Assembly (NCBI RefSeq): GCF_052072235.1
Contig: NZ_CM125436.1
Span: 62,001-126,000, forward strand
Reading direction: 5' to 3'
Source of the DNA: Brevibacillus_D fluminis_A
GTDB taxonomy: Bacteria; Bacillota; Bacilli; Brevibacillales; Brevibacillaceae
Length of the DNA stretch: 64,000 nt
The position numbers and the translations under genes are program-made. A model generated the notes under the pieces. It was not told the DNA's origin. It saw only the letters and a program-made list of their open reading frames with translations, and made no database searches. This document shows positions 59,124-64,000 of the stretch, piece after piece (position 1 is the first letter of the stretch; each line of letters opens with the position of its first letter).

Positions 59124-60569
59124 ATGCTGGCTTTTTTGCAAAAGATTGGTAAAGCGTTGATGCTACCAGTCGCAACGCTACCGGCCGCGTCCTTGCTTTT
59201 GCGTTTCGGTGCGATTGACTACGTCAAGGAGTTTCACTTTGGTGAGTCGTTTGGCGGATTTTTGAATCAATATGTGGCACCTTTTTTGGCGGCAGGCGGA
59301 AGTGCAATCTTTGATAATTTACCTTTAATTTTTGCTGTCGGTGTCGCGATTGGTTTTGCCGGAGATGCGGTTGCTGCGTTGGCGGCTGTTATCGCGTATC
59401 AAGTGCTGACCACCGTGCAGGCGAAAGTACCTGCCGCGTTTGGCTTTATTCCGGATGAGTTGAAACTGAACATGGGTGTGCTCGGCGGGATTCTCGCCGG
59501 TGGTATGGCTGCATTCTTCTATAAGAAATACCATGATATCAAACTGCCGGATTGGCTAGGCTTTTTCAGTGGAAAACGATTTGTCCCGATCGTCACCTCG
59601 CTCAGCATGGTTATCATTTCTTTGCTGGTCGGTCTGGTTTGGGGACCGATCCAGGAAGCGCTCGATACATTCGGTAACTGGATCGTCAGCCTGGGTGCCG
59701 TCGGTTCTGGCTTGTTCATGTTCTTCAACCGTTTGCTGATCCCATTTGGTTTGCACCATGTGCTCAACGCGATCGCCTGGTTCCAGATCGGCGATTATAC
59801 AGATGCGGCGGGTAAAGTGGTTCACGGTGACCTGACTCGTTTCTTTGCTGGCGACAAAACGGCAGGTATGTTCATGACAGGATTCTTCCCGATCATGATG
59901 TTTGCTTTGCCTGGTGCAGCGCTCGCTATCATTCATACGGCAAAACCGGAAAAACGCGCAGCGATTTCCGCCATCTTCATGGGTACGGCACTGGCATCGT
60001 TCCTCACAGGGATTACGGAGCCGATCGAATTCGCCTTCATGTTCCTGGCACCCATGCTGTATGTGGTCCATGCGATTTTGACCGGGTTGGCTGGTTTTAT
60101 TACAACCTCGATGGGCATCAAGCTGGGCTTTGGCTTCTCCGCTGGTCTCATCGACTATGTGGTGAACTTCCCATTGGCCACCAATCCGTGGATGATGATC
60201 CCTGTTGGCCTTGTGTTCGCGGTTGTGTACTACTTCCTGTTCCGGATCATGATCGTCAAGCTCAACCTGAAAACGCCGGGTCGCGAAGATGACGATGTGG
60301 AAGTAGCGGCAGTGAGCGGCGGCGGTTCGTCTTCCATGCGCGACAAAGCGGTCAACGTGCTCTCCAATATCGGCGGCAAAGCCAATATCGTCGATGTGGA
60401 TGCGTGCATCACGCGCCTTCGCCTGGTGGTCAAAGACGAGAAGCTGGTGAATGATCAGGGGCTGAAAGCACTTGGGGCAGCAGGTATCATGCGCTTAGGC
60501 CAGGGCAGCGTCCAGGTTGTGTTCGGCACACAGTCCGAGCAGCTCAAAGACGAGATCAAAAAGCTATAA
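59124..60569 (+). CDS. PTS transporter IICB component, probably N-acetylglucosamine-specific (could be glucose)
   Basis: A 481-aa permease with an N-terminal IIC domain (about residues 1-385; MLPVATLPAASLLLRFG, FDNLPLIFAVGVAIGF, GITEPIEFAFMFLAP) and a C-terminal IIB domain with phospho-Cys428 in VDACITRLRLVV. It lacks its own IIA domain; the separate IIA gene 4 kb upstream would serve it. nagA and nagB in the same locus favour GlcNAc, but GlcT-type control also fits glucose. AAGGGAGG precedes the ATG. Confidence 0.87.
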   Translation: MLAFLQKIGKALMLPVATLPAASLLLRFGAIDYVKEFHFGESFGGFLNQYVAPFLAAGGSAIFDNLPLIFAVGVAIGFAGDAVAALAAVIAYQVLTTVQAKVPAAFGFIPDELKLNMGVLGGILAGGMAAFFYKKYHDIKLPDWLGFFSGKRFVPIVTSLSMVIISLLVGLVWGPIQEALDTFGNWIVSLGAVGSGLFMFFNRLLIPFGLHHVLNAIAWFQIGDYTDAAGKVVHGDLTRFFAGDKTAGMFMTGFFPIMMFALPGAALAIIHTAKPEKRAAISAIFMGTALASFLTGITEPIEFAFMFLAPMLYVVHAILTGLAGFITTSMGIKLGFGFSAGLIDYVVNFPLATNPWMMIPVGLVFAVVYYFLFRIMIVKLNLKTPGREDDDVEVAAVSGGGSSSMRDKAVNVLSNIGGKANIVDVDACITRLRLVVKDEKLVNDQGLKALGAAGIMRLGQGSVQVVFGTQSEQLKDEIKKL

Positions 60570-60583
60570 AACCACCTTACCAA

Positions 60584-60628
60584 CAAGGGGCCGTGGCATA
60601 TCACGGCTCCTTGATTCCAGTTTTTTAA
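60584..60628 (+). terminator. Hairpin after the IICB gene
   Basis: CAAGGgGCCGTG (60584-60595) pairs with CACGGCtCCTTG (60602-60613); the T run (60621-60626) starts seven bases later, so it may be a weak terminator. Confidence 0.5.
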
Positions 60629-60647
60629 AAAAAGGGGAGTAAATGTA

Positions 60648-61565
60648 ATGAAGAGATTGCTGGATTGCCGCGCGTCGGATTTTCGCCAAATGACAGGAAA
60701 AGAATTGAAGCAATCGATCAAGGCGGCGGAAGGCAGGACGTTGATCGCCGAAATTATTTGCGAGGACATGGCGCTGTATCCGAATGTGACAAATGCAGAA
60801 ATGGCCGCAGCGTTTGGGGCTGATTTGCTTTTGCTCAACTTTTTCGATGTGTTTCACCCGCAGATTACCGGGCTTGGACAAACGGAGGACGGCGACATGA
60901 TCAGCCAGCTGAAGCGATATACGGGACGCCCGATCGGACTTAATCTGGAGCCGGTTGACCCGAACGCAACGCAGGCGGAACAGCTGATCGAGCTTCCCGT
61001 CGGCAGGCTTGCAACCGAAGAGACGTTTCACAAAGCGAAGGAGCTGGGCTTTGACTTTGTCTGCCTGACCGGAAATCCGAAAACGGGCGTGACGAACAGC
61101 CAGATTACGCAGGCGATCGCCAAAGCGCGCAAGATCATGGGAGAAGACATGCTGATTATTGCGGGGAAAATGCACGGCGCAGGCGTGGAAGGCGAAGCGG
61201 GCGAGGAGATCGTCAGCGAGAAGGAGATTCAGAATTTTGTTGAAGCGGGCGCGGATGTCATCTTGCTGCCAGCTCCAGGTACCATTCCGGGAATTACCGT
61301 AGAAAGCTGCAAAAAGCTGGTGAATCTCGTACGCAAAGCCGGCGCGCTCAGCCTGCTTGCCATCGGCACCAGCCAGGAAGGGGCGGATGAAGCGACCGTG
61401 CGGCAAATCGCGTTGTTCAGCAAGATGGCCGGGGCCGATCTGTACCACATCGGCGACGCTGGCATAAGCGGCATCGCCCTGCCGGAAAACATCATGCAAT
61501 ATTCGATCGTTTTGCGCGGCAAACGCCACACTTACATAAGAATGGCTGCATCGGTCAATCGATGA
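60648..61565 (+). CDS. PTS-linked barrel-like protein of unknown function
   Basis: A 305-aa soluble protein. Alternating strands and helices (LIAEIICEDMALYPNVTNAE, GADLLLLNFFDVFHPQ, FDFVCLTGNPKTGVTN, GADVILLPAPGTIPG) suggest a TIM barrel. I recall such proteins next to GlcNAc-type PTS permeases, sometimes labelled haloacid dehalogenase-like (DUF7916), but it has no HAD DxDx(T/V) motif. Conserved-looking acidic residues (ICED, NLEPVD) and HGAGVEGEAGEE might form an active site. GGGGAG precedes the ATG. Role in amino-sugar use is inferred from position only. Confidence 0.65.
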   Translation: MKRLLDCRASDFRQMTGKELKQSIKAAEGRTLIAEIICEDMALYPNVTNAEMAAAFGADLLLLNFFDVFHPQITGLGQTEDGDMISQLKRYTGRPIGLNLEPVDPNATQAEQLIELPVGRLATEETFHKAKELGFDFVCLTGNPKTGVTNSQITQAIAKARKIMGEDMLIIAGKMHGAGVEGEAGEEIVSEKEIQNFVEAGADVILLPAPGTIPGITVESCKKLVNLVRKAGALSLLAIGTSQEGADEATVRQIALFSKMAGADLYHIGDAGISGIALPENIMQYSIVLRGKRHTYIRMAASVNR

Positions 61566-61568
61566 TCC

Positions 61569-61630
61569 CAAACAAACCAAAAACCTCTTCAGGCAGCAGT
61601 CGCTTGAAGAGGTTTTTGGTTTGTTTGTTT
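61569..61630. terminator. Long bidirectional terminator between convergent operons
   Basis: Arms of about 23 bp (CAAACAAACC-AAAAACCTCTTCA and its complement) pair almost perfectly around a 12-base loop. Both ends are rich in A or T. It stops the PTS operon and the facing minus-strand operon. Confidence 0.9.
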
Positions 61631-61634
61631 TCCG

Positions 61635-62414
61635 TTATCTTCGTCTTTTCAAGCTGCCGAAGCCTTTCGATGTTTTCGGGGGTGAATTGCTTTTTGGCCG
61701 CGAAAAAATCGAGGAGCCTGAGTTGCTTGAGGAGGAGCTGGAATAGGAACTATCCGATGAATTGTGGATGATCTTTCCGCTGCCCGATGACGAGGACGTT
61801 GCGTCGCTCTTTTTAAAAATGCTGCCGCTGCTCGATTTGGACGAGGTATCCGCCGACGAGCTGCGTTTGATGATCGAGCCGCTGCCCGATGTCGTGATCG
61901 GCGGTGCCGCTTTTTTCTCCTGCTTCGTTGGCGTATGGTAGACGACGGTCGGTTTATACGTGTCTCTGCTGCCATAGCCGCGATAATTGCCGGAGTAGCT
62001 TTTCGCCAGATCGAACAAGCCGTTGATTACCGTGGCGGTGATGTATCCTTGTAAAAAGGACGAACTGTAATTTTGCTGAACAAACTTTTGGTTGTCGACT
62101 TCAATGAGCGTGTCTTCCGGTTTCTGGGGGTCTTTTTGCAGGTGGTACCATTCATCCGAATAGACCAGAAACATGTGGTCATTGTCTTCTTTGGAGATTT
62201 CCTTCGGTGTTTTCTGATCCGCCAGCTCTTTGGCGACCTCGGGGACGGTTTTGTTCTCGGCGCGATAGACGCGGGAGGTTTCGCCGCCCTTATCGACGAC
62301 AGATTCAAGCGGGTACGTGGAGCTGACCGATTGTCCGCCGCAGCCTGCCAGCACAGTGACCGCCAGCGAGACGGCCAGCGCCGCTTTCATCCCTTTTAAC
62401 AGCCGTTTCCACAT
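61635..62414 (-). CDS. DUF4247-type lipoprotein
   Basis: A 259-aa lipoprotein with lipobox VLAGC (Cys25). Residues 30-140 form the DUF4247-like region (DHMFLVYSDEWYHLQKDP, FLQGYITATVINGLFDL). The remaining 120 residues are a serine-rich low-complexity tail with repeated GSI(I/F)K-type units, ending RRR. It resembles the lipoprotein found with PspA and DUF350 genes in many Gram-positives. GGGGGGAT precedes the ATG. Last gene of the minus-strand operon. Confidence 0.75.
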   Translation of the reverse strand: MWKRLLKGMKAALAVSLAVTVLAGCGGQSVSSTYPLESVVDKGGETSRVYRAENKTVPEVAKELADQKTPKEISKEDNDHMFLVYSDEWYHLQKDPQKPEDTLIEVDNQKFVQQNYSSSFLQGYITATVINGLFDLAKSYSGNYRGYGSRDTYKPTVVYHTPTKQEKKAAPPITTSGSGSIIKRSSSADTSSKSSSGSIFKKSDATSSSSGSGKIIHNSSDSSYSSSSSSNSGSSIFSRPKSNSPPKTSKGFGSLKRRR

Positions 62415-62429
62415 AAACGAAATCCCCCC

Positions 62430-62936
62430 TTAAGTTCCGCGCAACACTTGCACGTCGGCAGGGAGCACGAACTCTCCTTCATACAGCATAAACCGGCCAT
62501 CTTGCCATTCGATGCGAAGCAGCTTGCGATTATCTGCCTGGAATTGCCAGACGTACTGCTCACCTGCGGCAGAGAACGGGGCTTTCCCGGTGGTTGTTAC
62601 ATTGCCTGAGAACTGCTCCTCAAGGTGGTACATGACGTCGTCCAGTTCGATGGTTGTCGGCACTTCGTCAGGCGAATCCAGGCGGCCATCGATGGGCGTA
62701 TACAAGTGATAAATCGTGCGCTCCCGGTCCTCGATATTCAGATAACGGATGGTATTCCCGTCCTGCAAGGTCAGCACGACCGCTTTGCGCTGAAAGTTGC
62801 GGACATTCCCGATCACCTGGTACGTGACGAGCGAGACCTCGACCACGTCGCCTACGCCGACAGTCAGGATGCTTTTTTCCGGCTTCGGGGGCTCGGGTGT
62901 TTTAAAAATATTTTTCACTCGTTCAAACAAGCTCAT
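62430..62936 (-). CDS. DUF4178-type protein
   Basis: A 168-aa soluble beta-rich protein matching the DUF4178 pattern (LTVGVGDVVEVSLVTYQVIG, YLNIEDRERTIYHLYTPI, WQFQADNRKLLRIEWQDG). It has no signal peptide. The N-terminal 20 residues are basic and proline-rich. Function unknown; association with DUF350 and PspA genes suggests a membrane-stress role. GGAGG on the minus strand precedes the start. Confidence 0.72.
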   Translation of the reverse strand: MSLFERVKNIFKTPEPPKPEKSILTVGVGDVVEVSLVTYQVIGNVRNFQRKAVVLTLQDGNTIRYLNIEDRERTIYHLYTPIDGRLDSPDEVPTTIELDDVMYHLEEQFSGNVTTTGKAPFSAAGEQYVWQFQADNRKLLRIEWQDGRFMLYEGEFVLPADVQVLRGT

Positions 62937-62957
62937 TGCATGGCCTCCTGTCTCTAC

Positions 62958-63368
62958 CTACAAGCTCAAGCTCGATGTGATGATCAAGGCACCGGTGATA
63001 TGCAGCGAACCGGCAACAAGGGCGTGCGCCACCTTTCCGGTTTGCGTGCCTTCATCCAGATCAAGTTTTGCGATGTTTTTCAATAAGAGCGTCACCAGCT
63101 TCTCCAGGATAAACAAGATGATGAAGGAAGCGACGGATACGAACAATGCGGTCCACAAATCGCTGGAGATTGCCAATGATTGCGCCAAAATATAACCTTG
63201 CGCGTATAATTTCATGATAAATCGGGTCGTGACTGCGGTATTGCCTCGCTTGATTTCATCCAAATCCTTGTACTTGGTAAAAAATGAATCAATCCACATG
63301 AGAATAAAAAGAAGCACTGCTCCGCAAGCAGTCCATACGAGCATTCGCAACAAATCAATCCCCAACAA
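62958..63368 (-). CDS. DUF350 family membrane protein (YjfL-like)
   Basis: A 136-aa protein with about four membrane helices (MLVWTACGAVLLFILMWI; LWTALFVSVASFIILFIL; a C-terminal GSLHITGALIITSSLSL). The loop DLDEIKRGNTAVTTRFIMKLY is characteristic of DUF350. Homologues appear in the E. coli yjf operon with a PspA-like YjfJ. The name as ion channel in some annotations is not demonstrated. Confidence 0.8.
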   Translation of the reverse strand: MLGIDLLRMLVWTACGAVLLFILMWIDSFFTKYKDLDEIKRGNTAVTTRFIMKLYAQGYILAQSLAISSDLWTALFVSVASFIILFILEKLVTLLLKNIAKLDLDEGTQTGKVAHALVAGSLHITGALIITSSLSL

Positions 63369-63417
63369 TCGCGTTCACTCCTTTTTTTGAAAAGAAAAGG
63401 GGAACCGCCGCAGCGGT

Positions 63418-64000
63418 TTACCCCTGGTATTTTTTCATCAAGGCTGCAAGCTCATCTTCCACTTGCTTGTCTTTGCTGAGCGATGCGATTTCGTCATCCA
63501 GCGATTTTTCCTTTTTGTAAACCTCGCCGCTTGCTTCTGCCTCGGCTTCGAGCTGAAGCGCTTTTTCTTCCATACGCTTGAGACCGGCCATAGCCGAATC
63601 GTTGCTGAAGCCCGACATGGTTTGGTTGATTTTCTTTTGCGCTTTCGCTGCATTCACGCGGGCAGCAAGTGTTTCGCGCTTGTTTTTCAGCTCGGAGATT
63701 TGCTTGCGCATTTCCTCCAGTTTTTCTCTCAGGTTGTCAGCAGCCAATTTGTTCTGTTCGTAGCTTGCCTTGTACTCGGCAGCTTTGCTGGCAGCTGTTT
63801 TCTTCTCTTCCAGCGCGCGGCGAGCCAGATCGATGTTTTGCGCTTGTGCGGCGATGTGCGCCTGCTCTTCGCGCTTCGCAACCAATGCTTCCTGCTCCTC
63901 GTACAGCTGCTTGAATTTTTTCTCCAGCGCGATTTGCGCCGCTACCGCTTTTTCCGCTTCTTCCAGGTCATCCTGCATGTCGCGCAAATACTGATCCGTC
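63418..64000 (-). CDS. PspA/IM30 family protein, partial at the window edge
   Basis: The C-terminal 194 residues or so of a PspA/Vipp1-type ESCRT-III-like coiled-coil protein: LRDMQDDLEEAEKAVAAQIA is helix 1-2 sequence, followed by a long heptad-rich coiled coil with many Glu, Lys and Ala, and a short C-terminal helix (VEDELAALMKKYQG). The frame stays open past 64000, so the N-terminus and first helix are outside. PspA proteins protect the membrane under stress. It is the first visible gene of the minus-strand operon. Confidence 0.88.
   Translation of the reverse strand, partial: TDQYLRDMQDDLEEAEKAVAAQIALEKKFKQLYEEQEALVAKREEQAHIAAQAQNIDLARRALEEKKTAASKAAEYKASYEQNKLAADNLREKLEEMRKQISELKNKRETLAARVNAAKAQKKINQTMSGFSNDSAMAGLKRMEEKALQLEAEAEASGEVYKKEKSLDDEIASLSKDKQVEDELAALMKKYQG

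Noticed and set aside
60648..61565. Reading this protein as a haloacid dehalogenase
   Set aside because: The N-terminal DxDx(T/V) nucleophile motif and the later HAD motifs are absent; the repeated strand-helix pattern fits a barrel better.
1..64000. CRISPR arrays, insertion sequences, prophage genes, rRNA operons
   Set aside because: No regularly spaced repeats, transposase-like proteins, terminal inverted repeats or rRNA-like sequence were seen; gene content is core-like throughout.

Overview
The window comes from a spore-forming, low-to-mid GC Firmicute. Gene content and order match the origin-proximal tmk-to-ftsH segment known from Bacillus subtilis. The higher GC, the local differences and the accessory clusters fit Brevibacillus or another Paenibacillaceae member best; this is an inference from gene order and protein likeness, not a database result.

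Region 1 (1-6.9 kb, + strand): the tail of a probable Gin anti-sigma factor, a YaaO-like amino-acid decarboxylase, then tmk-darA-holB-ricT-yabA and trmN6-yazA-rsmI. Region 2 (6.9-14.6 kb): abrB on the minus strand facing rsmI, with Spo0A-box-like sites, then T-box-controlled metS, tatD, the 3D-domain protein yabE, rnmV-rsmA, veg behind two strong tandem promoters, and the spore protein sspF. Region 3 (14.7-32.4 kb): ispE, purR, ridA, spoVG (sigma-H-like promoter), glmU-prs-ctc-pth, fin (sigma-F-like promoter), mfd, a PrsA-like foldase, spoVT, a MOP-family flippase, mazG, rqcP, yabP-yabQ, divIC and an S1 protein. Region 4 (32.4-42.3 kb): spoIIE with a Spo0A-type promoter of 21-bp spacing, a VWA protein and kinase pair, a split ThrE-type exporter, tilS-hpt and ftsH.

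Region 5 (42.3-53.3 kb) leaves the classic order: a Cof-type phosphatase, nadA, a three-gene HTH regulator / 90-aa protein / ClpP-paralogue operon, a PCYCGC lipoprotein, a zinc uptake operon with its Zur regulator (two Zur-box-like sites at the promoter), and nadB-nadC-coaX. Region 6 (53.3-61.6 kb) is an amino-sugar/PTS locus: glcT, IIA, nagA, nagB, HPr, EI, a IICB permease and a PTS-linked barrel-like protein of unknown function. RAT/terminator switches stand before both glcT and the IIA gene. Region 7 (61.6-64 kb, minus strand) is a PspA - DUF350 - DUF4178 - DUF4247 membrane-stress type operon cut by the window edge.

The genes combine core informational functions with sporulation control, NAD/CoA supply, zinc homeostasis and amino-sugar uptake. 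No rRNA, tRNA, CRISPR array, prophage or insertion sequence was seen. Many start codons were moved from the longest reading frame to a site with a better ribosome binding site or family-consistent N-terminus; these choices are stated per gene.
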